From Opitutaceae bacterium (GTDB taxonomy: Bacteria > Verrucomicrobiota > Verrucomicrobiia > Opitutales > Opitutaceae): DNA of 64,000 bases. The stretch is from contig JABTUS010000010.1 in assembly GCA_015075305.1 (NCBI GenBank), positions 124,001 to 188,000 on the forward strand, read 5' to 3'. Under the pieces are notes generated by a model. That model made no database searches and was not told the origin of the DNA. It was given only the letters and a program-made list of their open reading frames with translations. Positions 54,473 through 62,575 of the stretch are shown in pieces; position 1 is the stretch's first letter, and the number at the start of each line of letters is the position of its first letter. A program made the translations under genes and the position numbers.

Positions 54473-55624
54473 CTACATGCCGAGCAGGTCGAGGTTCTTT
54501 CGCAGGCGCTCCAGCGCGAGGCGGAAGCGGTCGGGGATCAGGCCGTGACGGTCGGGGCCGACGTCGAGCAGCAGATTTGCTCCCCGCGAAATTGAGGTGA
54601 GGTACATGCCGAGCAACTCCGCATCGGAGCGCGGCTGATCCTTCTCGGTGTAGAACCAGTCATTGCCGATCGGCTCGCACACTTCGCCGGGAATGTAGTA
54701 GTTGCGGCCATCCAGGTTCCGCCACTTCACATAGGCGGTTGCGGCGCTGGGAAGGAATCGCTCGATCGTCATCAGGTCGGTCGGCCACACGCGATCCATC
54801 ACGATTTCCGTGCCATCCCCGATGCCGTGATTGTAGAGAATCAGGGTGTCCGGCTGCCGCGCTGTGATATGGTCGTAGAGGCGCTGACGGTAGTAACGTG
54901 GCAGCAGGTGGGGAATGTCGATCCACCACTCGGCGATCGGACCGTAGTTGTCCATCAGCTCGGTGATCTGCGCCCATTGAAACTCCAGATAGCGCTCGGT
55001 GACAAACGCCGAGCTGCGATTGACGGGCATGGGGGCGCGCCCGATGGGAAGCGGGGCGACGTTGGGCGAGAGTGAGCCGAAACGATTGTGGTTGTCCCAG
55101 GAGCAGTAGTAGAAGCCCGGCTTCACGCCGCGTCGCTCGCAGGCCTTGAGGAACGCCTCAACGACATCGGTCTTGTTGCCTGAGGTTCCGACATGGTAGT
55201 CGTTCAGCCGCGTGGGCCAGAGGCAGTGTCCGGCGACATGCTTTGTGGTCAGCACGGCGTACTTCATGCCGGCGTCGCGCGCGACGCTGATCCACTGGTC
55301 GACGTCGAGTCGGTCGGGCGCATAGGCGGTCGAGGGATCCGATCCGCTCGGCAGCTCCGCCTCGACGAAGGTGCTCATGCCGAAATGGAGGAAAATGCCA
55401 TACTTCATGGCCTCCCACCTTTTCAGTTTCTCCACGGAAAGCCGCTGCGCCCCGGGCAGCTTCTCATCATCGGAAGCCGACGAGCGCAGGGGCACACCGG
55501 CGGCCAGCGAAGGGATCGGAGGGGCCGATGCATTCTGTGCGGAGAGCCGGGCACCGAGCAGCGCTCCGCCTGCCAGGGCGGATGCGCGCAGGAATTCGCG
55601 TCGCGAAGTGGGGAGTGGATTCAT
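54473..55624 (-). CDS. GH29 alpha-L-fucosidase, Tat-exported (copy 1)
   Basis: The 383-residue protein starts TSRREFLRASALAGGALLGARLSAQ, a twin-arginine export signal. The body fits GH29: GIFLHFGMSTFVEAELPSG, YAVLTTKHVAGHCLWPT, VKPGFYYCSWDNHNRFGSLSP, and YGPIAEWWIDIPHLLPRYY with the Asp in the place of the nucleophile. Fucosidases hydrolyse terminal alpha-L-fucose. Nearly the same protein is encoded 138 bases away at 55763-56914. It lacks the C-terminal beta-sandwich often attached to GH29. Enzyme assignment is by motif; substrate is inferred. Confidence 0.88.
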   Translation of the reverse strand: MNPLPTSRREFLRASALAGGALLGARLSAQNASAPPIPSLAAGVPLRSSASDDEKLPGAQRLSVEKLKRWEAMKYGIFLHFGMSTFVEAELPSGSDPSTAYAPDRLDVDQWISVARDAGMKYAVLTTKHVAGHCLWPTRLNDYHVGTSGNKTDVVEAFLKACERRGVKPGFYYCSWDNHNRFGSLSPNVAPLPIGRAPMPVNRSSAFVTERYLEFQWAQITELMDNYGPIAEWWIDIPHLLPRYYRQRLYDHITARQPDTLILYNHGIGDGTEIVMDRVWPTDLMTIERFLPSAATAYVKWRNLDGRNYYIPGEVCEPIGNDWFYTEKDQPRSDAELLGMYLTSISRGANLLLDVGPDRHGLIPDRFRLALERLRKNLDLLGM

Positions 55625-55762
55625 TGATGGATGGGGGAGGATATGGGACGAAGCGATAGTAGCGCGATGGGGCCGGTAAAGCTGTTTCCCTGTTTCACAT
55701 GCACTTTCAGAAACGCGGAAGAATGGGTGCGTGAACAGGCAGCCAGTCGGTTCGCCGGACGC

Positions 55763-56914
55763 CTAGACGCGCAGGCCGTCCAGGTTTTTTCTGAGACGCT
55801 GGAGCGCGAGGCGGAATCGGTCGGCGATCAGGCCGTGCCGATCCGGGCCGACATCGAGGAGCAGGTTCGCACCGCGCGAGATCGCCGTCAGATACATCCC
55901 CAGCAGCTCGGCATCCGGGCGCGGCTGGTCCTCGTCGGCATAGAACCAGTCGTTCCCGATGGGGTCACAGACCTCGCCGGGCATGTAGTGATTTTTTCCA
56001 TCAATATTGCGCCACTTGACATAGGCATTGGCGGAGCTTGGCAGGTAGCGTTCGATCGTGATCACGTCCGTCGGCCACACGCGGTCAACCTTGAGGTCCG
56101 CGCCATTTTCCGTGCCATGATTGTAGACAATCAGGGTGTCCGGCTGGCGTCCGGCGATATGATTGTAGAGGCGCTGCCGGTAGTCGCGCGGCAGCAGGTG
56201 GGGGATGTCCAGCCACCACTCGGCAACAGGGCCGTAGGTGTCCATGAGTTCGGTGATCTGCGCCCATTGAAACTCCAGATAGCGCTCCGTGACGAAGGAG
56301 GAGCTGCGATTGGTGTTGGGCAGCGGCCGGATGAGCGGCAGCATCGCGAAGTTGGGGGACAGTGAGCCGAAACGATTGTGATTGTCCCAGGCGCAGTAGT
56401 AGAAGCCTGGCTTCACTCCGCGGCGCTCGCAGGCCTTGAGGAAGGCCTCAACAACGTCGGTCTTGTTGCCCGAGGTGCCGACATGGTAGTTGTTGAGCCG
56501 CGTGGGCCAGAGGCAGTGGCCCGCGACGTGCTTCGTGGTCAGCACGGCGTACTTCATGCCTGCGTCACGGGCGATGCTTATCCACTGGTCCACGTCGAGC
56601 CGGTCGGGCGCATAGGTGGTCGAAGGGTCCGAGCCGCTCGGCAGCTCCGCGTTGACGAAGGTGCTCATGCCAAAGTGGATGAACATGCCGAATTTCATGG
56701 CCTCCCACTGGCGGAGCTTTTCCACGGAAAGCCGCTGCGCTCCGGGCAGCAATTCGGCCTCGTTCACTGGACGGCGAAGCGTGCCGGGCTGTCCCATCGG
56801 GGGAATCGGCGGAGCGGATGGAGGCTGCGCAGGGAGACGGGCTGCCAAGAGTGCGCTGCCGACGACAGCGGAGGACCGCAGAAAATCGCGGCGTGAGGTG
56901 GGTGACATTTTCAT
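55763..56914 (-). CDS. GH29 alpha-L-fucosidase, Tat-exported (copy 2)
   Basis: Also 383 residues when started at ATG 56914, with the Tat motif TSRRDFLRSSAVVGSALLAARL. GMFIHFGMSTFVNAELPSG, TTKHVAGHCLWPTRLNNYHVG, KPGFYYCAWDNHNRFGSLSP and YGPVAEWWLDIPHLLPRDY align without gaps to copy 1, with substitutions spread over the length. The open frame continues upstream to 56974 but without Tat or family similarity. The pair arose by tandem duplication; divergence suggests that the two keep different linkage preferences. Confidence 0.88.
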   Translation of the reverse strand: MKMSPTSRRDFLRSSAVVGSALLAARLPAQPPSAPPIPPMGQPGTLRRPVNEAELLPGAQRLSVEKLRQWEAMKFGMFIHFGMSTFVNAELPSGSDPSTTYAPDRLDVDQWISIARDAGMKYAVLTTKHVAGHCLWPTRLNNYHVGTSGNKTDVVEAFLKACERRGVKPGFYYCAWDNHNRFGSLSPNFAMLPLIRPLPNTNRSSSFVTERYLEFQWAQITELMDTYGPVAEWWLDIPHLLPRDYRQRLYNHIAGRQPDTLIVYNHGTENGADLKVDRVWPTDVITIERYLPSSANAYVKWRNIDGKNHYMPGEVCDPIGNDWFYADEDQPRPDAELLGMYLTAISRGANLLLDVGPDRHGLIADRFRLALQRLRKNLDGLRV

Positions 56915-57008
56915 CGTGGAAAAGAAAGAAATGTCGGGCCGGATAGTGCAGGGCGTCAATGCCACGCCGATCATCCATGTTGACTTTTTCCCGACCCTCC
57001 CTGCGCGG

Positions 57009-58487
57009 CTACAGCAGCCATTCTATCGGGAGCAGTGAGGCCAGGGTGACGGTGACCCGGCGGCGTGCGCTGGCGTTGGGGTCGCGTTTGTGCACGCGGG
57101 TCCCGTCGACCGTGCACTCGATCCAGTTCAATCGGCCTGATGAGGTTTCTTGAACCTGGTAAGCCTGATCGCTCAGGCCTTCCGCGAGGTAGGCGGCTAT
57201 GCGTCCGGCCAGCGTCGGGCTTTCGATGACAAAGCCCATCTCGGTGTTGAGCTGGGCGGATCTTGGGTCGAAGTTGAATGAACCGATGTAGGTGCGGTTG
57301 TCGTCGACGGAAAATGTCTTGGCATGCAGGCTCGATCCCGAATGGCCAACGAGTCCGCGGTCCCGGGTCGAGAGACCTGAAAACGCGCGTTTGACCTCGT
57401 AAAGGCGGATTCCCGCCTGAAGGAGCGCGTGCCGGTGCTTGGCGTAGCCCGCATGGACGGCGGCGACATCCGTGGCCTCAAGGGAGTTGGTCACGACGGT
57501 GATTTCCACTCCCGACTGTGCCAGTCGCTGGAGGAACTGCACGCCCGCGACTGTCGGAACGAAGTAGGCGGAGACGAGATAGAATCGGAATTGCGGAGTG
57601 CCCAGCGTTTCCCTGAGGCGCTGGGGAATGCTGAGAGGAGCAGCCAGTCCGAGACCCTTGGCGGGATCGTCGCTCACCATGCGGATGTCGGTCCATTCGA
57701 ACTCGAGCTGGCCGGACAGCAGTTCGCGAACGAACGCCTGCTGCGCCAGCGTGCGGCCGTATCGCGCCGCATCGGGATGAAAGGAAGTCCGGGTGAGTTT
57801 TTGACGGGTGCGGATGCGCTGTTTTCGCGTGGGCGGGGGAAGGAGGCGATCCGCGGGGTAGGAGGATGCTGACGACCAGTAACGATCGAAATCGGCGGAA
57901 ACCTCCTGGACGATCGGGCCGATGGCCATGACGTCAAAGTCGACGAAATGAACCTCAGCACCGGATCCGAAATACTCGTCGCCGATATTCCGCCCGCCGA
58001 TGATGGTCACCTGGTTGTCGACCGTGAAGGACTTGTTGTGCATCCGCCGGTTGAGGCGGGAGAAGTCGGTGAGGTAGCCCAGCGCGCGCCATTTCCGGTT
58101 CACGAAGGGATTGAAGAGACGCACCTCGATGTTCGGATGCGCGTCGAGTGTCGCGAGCACCAGATCGAGACCGTTCGTATTGTTGTCGTCCAGCAGCAGG
58201 CGCACACGCACGCCTCGTTCCGCGGCTCGAAAGAGCGTGTCGAAGAGCAGCCGCCCCGCGAGATCGGCGTGCCAGATGTAGTACTGCACGTCGAGGCAGC
58301 GCTCGGCTGTGTCGGCCATCAGGGTGCGCGCGGCGAAGGCGTCGCGACCATCGGAGAGCGCATGAAAACCCGAAGTGCCGGGATGTTCCGCCGCGATGGG
58401 AGCGATGGCCTGTCCAAGGCGGGTGCCCTCGGTTCCCAGCATGGCGACCGAGTGCGGACGGTCTTCCAGGGGAGGGAGTCGAAACAT
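57009..58487 (-). CDS. Phospholipase-D-family protein, ClsC/cardiolipin-synthase-like
   Basis: Two HKD catalytic motifs are complete: RMHNKSFTVDNQVTIIGGRNIGDEYF in the first half and SLHAKTFSVDDNRTYIGSFNFDPRSAQLNTE in the second, each with H-x-K-x4-D. DVQYYIWHADLAGRLLFDTLFRAAERGVRVRLLLDD precedes the first. This is the layout of ClsC-type cardiolipin synthases, which lack N-terminal membrane helices. It would join phosphatidylglycerol and another phospholipid at the membrane. 492 residues. It follows aroG by 19 bases in the same direction. Confidence 0.9.
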   Translation of the reverse strand: MFRLPPLEDRPHSVAMLGTEGTRLGQAIAPIAAEHPGTSGFHALSDGRDAFAARTLMADTAERCLDVQYYIWHADLAGRLLFDTLFRAAERGVRVRLLLDDNNTNGLDLVLATLDAHPNIEVRLFNPFVNRKWRALGYLTDFSRLNRRMHNKSFTVDNQVTIIGGRNIGDEYFGSGAEVHFVDFDVMAIGPIVQEVSADFDRYWSSASSYPADRLLPPPTRKQRIRTRQKLTRTSFHPDAARYGRTLAQQAFVRELLSGQLEFEWTDIRMVSDDPAKGLGLAAPLSIPQRLRETLGTPQFRFYLVSAYFVPTVAGVQFLQRLAQSGVEITVVTNSLEATDVAAVHAGYAKHRHALLQAGIRLYEVKRAFSGLSTRDRGLVGHSGSSLHAKTFSVDDNRTYIGSFNFDPRSAQLNTEMGFVIESPTLAGRIAAYLAEGLSDQAYQVQETSSGRLNWIECTVDGTRVHKRDPNASARRRVTVTLASLLPIEWLL

Positions 58488-58506
58488 GGGCTCCGGATTG
58501 GTTTGA

Positions 58507-59586
58507 TCAGGCCGACCGGCGCTTGCGCCTTGCGCGAACGGCTTCGGCGAGACGGTTGAGAACGGGCAGGGTTTGATCCCAACCCAGGCAGCCGTCTGTG
58601 ATGCTTTGACCGTAGGTCAGGGGTCGCTGGGTGTAGTTCTGGGTGCCTGGAACAAGATGGCTTTCGAGCATGATTCCCGCGATTGCGGATTCGCCCGATT
58701 CGATCTGTTGCGCCAGATCCTCTGCGACGGCTGGCTGGCGCGAAGGGTCCTTGCCGCTGTTGGCGTGGCTGCAGTCGACCATGATCCGTGATGGCAGGTC
58801 CCTGCTTCGCAGCAGGTCGCTGGTCTGGCGGATGTGTGCGGCGGAGAAATTCGGTCCGGCCGTGCCTCCGCGCAGGACGAGGTGGGTGCTGGGGTTGCCC
58901 GTCGTGCCCATGATCGCTGGAGCTCCCTCGCGGGTGAGCGAGGGAAACCAGTGTGGGTAGCGTGCGGACAGGATGGCGTCGACGGCCACCTGAAGGTTGC
59001 CGTCGGTCCGGTTCTTGAAGCCAACCGTCATGGATAGTCCGGATGCCAGTTCCCGGTGAACCTGGCTTTCCACGGTGCGTGCCCCGATTGCGCCCCAGCT
59101 GATGAGGTCGGCGTAGTACTGTCCGAGGGTGGTATCGAGAAACTCAGTCGCTGCAGCGACGCCCTGAGCGGTGACGTCGAGCAGCACCTGCCGGGCCTTT
59201 CTCAAGCCGCGGTTGATCTGGTAGGATTCATCCAGCTCCGGGTCGTTGATGAGTCCCTTCCAGCCGATGACCGTGCGCGGTTTTTCGAAGTACACGCGCA
59301 TGACGGGAATCAGATCGTCCTGGAGCGCATCGCCAGCGGCTGCGAGCCGGCGGGCGTAGTCGGTGGCGGCTGCTGGGTCATGGATCGAGCAGGGCCCCAC
59401 AACCACGAGCAGGCGATCGTCGCGGCCGGCGAAAATACCCTCAATGGTGCGCCGCATTTCCTGCACGAGTGCGCCCTGTGCCGCGGTCATCGGCAGTTCC
59501 TCCTCAAGAATGGCCGGTGCGAGGAGCGGTTTGATCGCCCGGATGCGCAGGTCGGCGGTCGGTGGTGTCGTGGTGGCTGGGATCAC
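58507..59586 (-). CDS. aroG: 3-deoxy-7-phosphoheptulonate (DAHP) synthase, class I
   Basis: 359 residues with the type I AroFGH signature: LLVVVGPCSIHDPAAATDYARRL, MRVYFEKPRTVIGWKGLINDP, GAIGARTVESQVHRELASGLSMTVGFKN, IMVDCSHANSGKDPSRQ and GIMLESHLVPGTQNY. It condenses phosphoenolpyruvate with erythrose-4-phosphate, the first step towards aromatic amino acids. Feedback control by one of Tyr, Phe or Trp is normal for the family; which one cannot be read. Spacings of 18-19 bases to both neighbours suggest an operon, although they are functionally unrelated. Confidence 0.95.
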   Translation of the reverse strand: MIPATTTPPTADLRIRAIKPLLAPAILEEELPMTAAQGALVQEMRRTIEGIFAGRDDRLLVVVGPCSIHDPAAATDYARRLAAAGDALQDDLIPVMRVYFEKPRTVIGWKGLINDPELDESYQINRGLRKARQVLLDVTAQGVAAATEFLDTTLGQYYADLISWGAIGARTVESQVHRELASGLSMTVGFKNRTDGNLQVAVDAILSARYPHWFPSLTREGAPAIMGTTGNPSTHLVLRGGTAGPNFSAAHIRQTSDLLRSRDLPSRIMVDCSHANSGKDPSRQPAVAEDLAQQIESGESAIAGIMLESHLVPGTQNYTQRPLTYGQSITDGCLGWDQTLPVLNRLAEAVRARRKRRSA

Positions 59587-59604
59587 TGTGAGAGTCGGGT
59601 GCGC

Positions 59605-61041
59605 TCAATGCGCGCCGAGAACCTGCCTGGCCTGGTCCGTCAGCGCGGTGCGATTGATTTCATCGTCGCGGGCAGGTGGTGATGAAACTCCGAGTGTGCG
59701 GGCCCTGGCCTGCAGGCTGAGCCAGGCGAGGGATTCCCGTTCTCCGCCGGCTGCCTGGGAAGCCGCGATTGTCTGGGCGGCGGTGGTCGATGTGAGCTGT
59801 TCCGGAGCCAGGAGATTTTTTTCTCCGAGAAAGAGTGTGAGCGAGGCGCCAAGGACTTCGAGCCATGCCTTTGGCGAAACCGGTGGCATGTAGGTCATGC
59901 CCTGGCCGGCGGGAAACGAAGACCACTCCATGTACTGGCGGATTTGCTGGTGAAGTTTTGTCAGCTCGATGTCCATGGTTGCCGGCGTCCAGCGTGCCGA
60001 GAACTGCTTCCGTTCGCGAAATTTTCTGACATCCCAAACGCGCAGCAGGATTTCCGTGTCGCCCTCCATCTGCCGCAAGGCGCCCGTGAAGACGTAGTCG
60101 AGGCCTTCGGCGCAGGTTTCGACCAGTTGACGAAGATTCTCGGTCGTCCATTCCGTGGGGAAAAGAGCGTAGTGTTTGGCGTCGCCGACGAGTCCGACCG
60201 CGGCAATCGGGGAGTAGATCGGACAGGAGCAGAAGGTTTCCGCCAGCCACAGTGGCAGGGCCCGTGTCAGTCGCCCCAGTTCCTCCTCAGGCTGCTTCAT
60301 CAACGAAAGGGCCTGGGGGTTTCCGGGCAGGGCGAGTTGGGCGAAGGCGACGCGTCGGAGGCGGTCCCCCTTTGGAGGCAGGATCTGCGTGGCGATGGGT
60401 TCGAGGCCGTACAGCCAGATGGGCTTGCTGATGCTGATCAGGCTGATGGAAGACGGGCCGCGCGGAGCGGATGGATTGCCTTCACCGCCCGCGCCGGGTT
60501 GTGGAGGCGGAGGCAGGCGGCCCTGCTTCTCGGCTTCGATCAATTCGGCGAGCGCGTTGGAGAAGCCATACAGGCGCTCCTCGAGGTCCTGCTGTCGGAG
60601 CGAGAAAAGTATGTCGAGGGTATGCCGCGCTGCGGTGGTGTTGCGCGTGGCGAGATAGGCCTGCAGCAGGTTGAGCCCGGTGGCCGGACCGTGGCGCTCG
60701 GCGTCGTAGCGGGGTGCGACGAGCTCGGCGATCGACTCCACGTATCCGGTTGATCCGAGGTCGCCCGAGATGGTGACAAGGACGTCGGCACGGTCTCCGG
60801 CGCTGTCCAGAACCTGCTCGTAGAGCGCCAGGGCTGAAGCGAGATCGCGCTGGTCGAGCTTTTCGCGAGCGGCAGCCAGTGTGGCCGCTATGGAGCCGAG
60901 GCTGTTCCGGCCATCATTCGAGGAATCAACCTCTGCGCTTGGTTCGGCCTCCACTGATTCAGAGCTTGGCAAGGCGTTTGATGCTGGTGAGGGCGCCGCC
61001 GTCGGAGCCTTTTTCGATGAGAAGCGGTCAAGAAATCCCAT
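59605..61041 (-). CDS. Protein of unknown function with N-terminal helical repeat region
   Basis: A 478-residue, probably cytosolic protein. After a low-complexity start (MGFLDRFSSKKAPTAAPSP) there is a TPR-like stretch (LDQRDLASALALYEQVLDSAGDRADVLVTISGDLGSTGYVESIAELVAPRYDAERHGPATGLNLLQAYLATRN). A proline-rich linker (RLPPPPQPGAGGEGNPSAP) separates it from a second domain with IWLYGLEPIATQILPPKGDRLRRVAFAQLALPG, FTGALRQMEGDTEILLRVWDVR and YMPPVSPKAWLEVLGASLTLFLGEKN. I recognise no family. It sits in a run with a lytic transglycosylase upstream and aroG downstream. ATG 61041 chosen; the frame extends to 61404 without good coding character. Confidence 0.7.
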   Translation of the reverse strand: MGFLDRFSSKKAPTAAPSPASNALPSSESVEAEPSAEVDSSNDGRNSLGSIAATLAAAREKLDQRDLASALALYEQVLDSAGDRADVLVTISGDLGSTGYVESIAELVAPRYDAERHGPATGLNLLQAYLATRNTTAARHTLDILFSLRQQDLEERLYGFSNALAELIEAEKQGRLPPPPQPGAGGEGNPSAPRGPSSISLISISKPIWLYGLEPIATQILPPKGDRLRRVAFAQLALPGNPQALSLMKQPEEELGRLTRALPLWLAETFCSCPIYSPIAAVGLVGDAKHYALFPTEWTTENLRQLVETCAEGLDYVFTGALRQMEGDTEILLRVWDVRKFRERKQFSARWTPATMDIELTKLHQQIRQYMEWSSFPAGQGMTYMPPVSPKAWLEVLGASLTLFLGEKNLLAPEQLTSTTAAQTIAASQAAGGERESLAWLSLQARARTLGVSSPPARDDEINRTALTDQARQVLGAH

Positions 61042-61123
61042 GTTGGAAGCCAATGCGCATGAGATGCTGCTGGCGAAGCGAAAAGAGGAGTCTTCAAAAG
61101 TGCCTGAAACGGCGGGGATCCAA

Positions 61124-62083
61124 TCAGGATCGGGGGCGCGGTGAGTGAAGCTGCGAGGGGGAAATTCCCTCGCGAAGCGCGACTGTGGCGAGAACCTTGG
61201 GGACGTAGAGCTGGGTTTCGCTGGGAAGGTCGCGGCTGATCGCAGCGAATGTCCGTGGGCTGCGGCTGCCCAGAGTGCGTCCGACGCGACCCTCTCCCGC
61301 ATTGTAGGCGGCGATGGCGAGCGGCCAGTCGCCGAAACGATCGTGGAGTCTTTTGAGATATCGTGCGGCCGCCTGGGCGCTCTTTGCCGGATTTGTCCGC
61401 TCATCCGGGAGGTAGGTGCTCAATCCCAGGCTCTCGGCGGTGGCGGGCATCAGCTGGAAGAGGCCTTTGGCACCGACCGGGCTGCGCGCGTTTGGATTGA
61501 AGGAGGACTCGACCTCGGCGATCCAAGCCAGTGCAGGCGGGATGCCCTCTTTGGCAAACGCCGCCTTCAGTCCGGGAATGAGCGCCGCAGCACGCGCGGG
61601 AACGGGCCGGGTCGCGAGCCGGGTTTTCCAGAGGTCATAGTGAGGGATTGCGAGGTCTGGCGCGACAGGCGGAGGCGGTGTCAATGACTCTCTGGCGGCC
61701 TCTCCTGCGGCATCGGCGAGGTCGACGCGTTCGCTGAGCCAGTCCATGAGGTCCGAGCCCTGGGCTGTGGCCTCCAGCATGTCCAATGCCGCCCGTGCGG
61801 CGGGAGCCAGGCCGGCAAGCTCCTCGAGGGACTGTGATTGGAGCGCCGATTGCAGTTTCCCCAGAAACGCGTTCCATGCCTCGGGCGAAACGAATTCGTA
61901 GTCGGCCTTGATTTCATCGGGCGCATACTCGTCGAAGAGCCGCCTGCCGATGTCATAGAGGCTGCCCGAGGGGAAACTCGCGGCCGGACTCGGTTTGGGT
62001 GAGGGAGCCATGCTCCCTGATTCCTCAGCCGCGATGTTACCCGCGGCGAGGAAGGCACTCAAGGCGATCAGAGGAACTTTCAT
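61124..62083 (-). CDS. Secreted lytic transglycosylase (SLT family)
   Basis: A signal peptide (VPLIALSAFLAAGNIAAEE) is followed by a helical part, and the C-terminal SLT domain: GIPPALAWIAEVESSFNPNARSPVGAKGLFQLMPATAESLGL with the catalytic glutamate in AEVES, RTNPAKSAQAAARYLKRLHDRFGDWPLAIAAYNAGEGRV and QLYVPKVLATV. It cleaves peptidoglycan with 1,6-anhydro-muramic acid formation. I prefer ATG 62083 with GAGG close upstream over GTG 62092. 319 residues. Confidence 0.9.
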   Translation of the reverse strand: MKVPLIALSAFLAAGNIAAEESGSMAPSPKPSPAASFPSGSLYDIGRRLFDEYAPDEIKADYEFVSPEAWNAFLGKLQSALQSQSLEELAGLAPAARAALDMLEATAQGSDLMDWLSERVDLADAAGEAARESLTPPPPVAPDLAIPHYDLWKTRLATRPVPARAAALIPGLKAAFAKEGIPPALAWIAEVESSFNPNARSPVGAKGLFQLMPATAESLGLSTYLPDERTNPAKSAQAAARYLKRLHDRFGDWPLAIAAYNAGEGRVGRTLGSRSPRTFAAISRDLPSETQLYVPKVLATVALREGISPSQLHSPRPRS

Positions 62084-62121
62084 CGTCCTCACCTGACCGC
62101 CTGAAATGTGCTGGGTTCAAT

Positions 62122-62159
62122 CTGGAGAAGCGCGGCGCAGAGCGCCGCCGCGTCTCCAG
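62122..62159 (-). terminator. GC-rich hairpin behind the H1-like gene
   Basis: CTGGAGA (62122-62128) pairs with TCTCCAG (62153-62159), and the inner GCG/CGGCGC stretches also pair, giving a long GC-rich stem. On the minus strand it lies 12 bases after the stop of the small basic-peptide gene. No T run follows, so it may only slow polymerase or protect the RNA end. Confidence 0.45.
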
Positions 62160-62171
62160 CGTCAAAACAAT

Positions 62172-62255
62172 CTACTTCTTTTTCTTTGCAGCTTTGGTCG
62201 CCTTCTTGGCGGGTTTTGCTTTGGACGCTTTCTTGGATGCGGCTTTCTTGGCCAT
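62172..62255 (-). CDS. Tiny histone-H1-like Lys/Ala-rich basic protein (27 residues)
   Basis: On the minus strand ATG (62253-62255) opens 27 codons, MAKKAASKKASKAKPAKKAT-, ending KAAKKKK, then TAG. Lysine makes up about half of the residues and the rest is Ala, Ser, Thr and Pro, the composition of histone H1 tails and of bacterial H1-like proteins such as HctB-type repeats. It would bind DNA or RNA non-specifically. An AAAAGAA purine run precedes the ATG. It is far shorter than known H1-like proteins, so it may be an independent nucleoid peptide or a relic of a longer gene. Confidence 0.6.
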   Translation of the reverse strand: MAKKAASKKASKAKPAKKATKAAKKKK

Positions 62256-62575
62256 AGTTTCTTTTGTTGGGTTATCGTTTTGTTTGGCCACTCAGCACTG
62301 ATGTTGAATGGTCAATACTGGGAACGTCCAAACGTTACGAAGAATTTCTGACAAAACGCGAGACTGATTCTTGCATAAATGCGATTTCTTTCACGGCTCA
62401 GTTGAAGCCGTGATTCCTGAAGCGGGAAATTCCGATCGGAAACTGGCGGTGATTTGGAAAGGCAGCGAATCCCCCTTGTGTGCGCGACGCCGGAACAAAT
62501 GCGATTTTACCTCTGAAAAACTCAATCGCGCATCATCACGCGCGATGAGCGCGGCGATTGGAGTGAGGGAAATTT
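62256..62575. other. Intergenic stretch with short hairpin
   Basis: No gene is evident in these 320 bases. TCACGGCT (62391-62398) and AGCCGTGA (62406-62413) form an 8-base hairpin that could end the minus-strand gene at 62576 from a distance, although no T run follows. The part adjoining the H1-like gene is relatively AT-rich and should contain its promoter. Confidence 0.35.
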
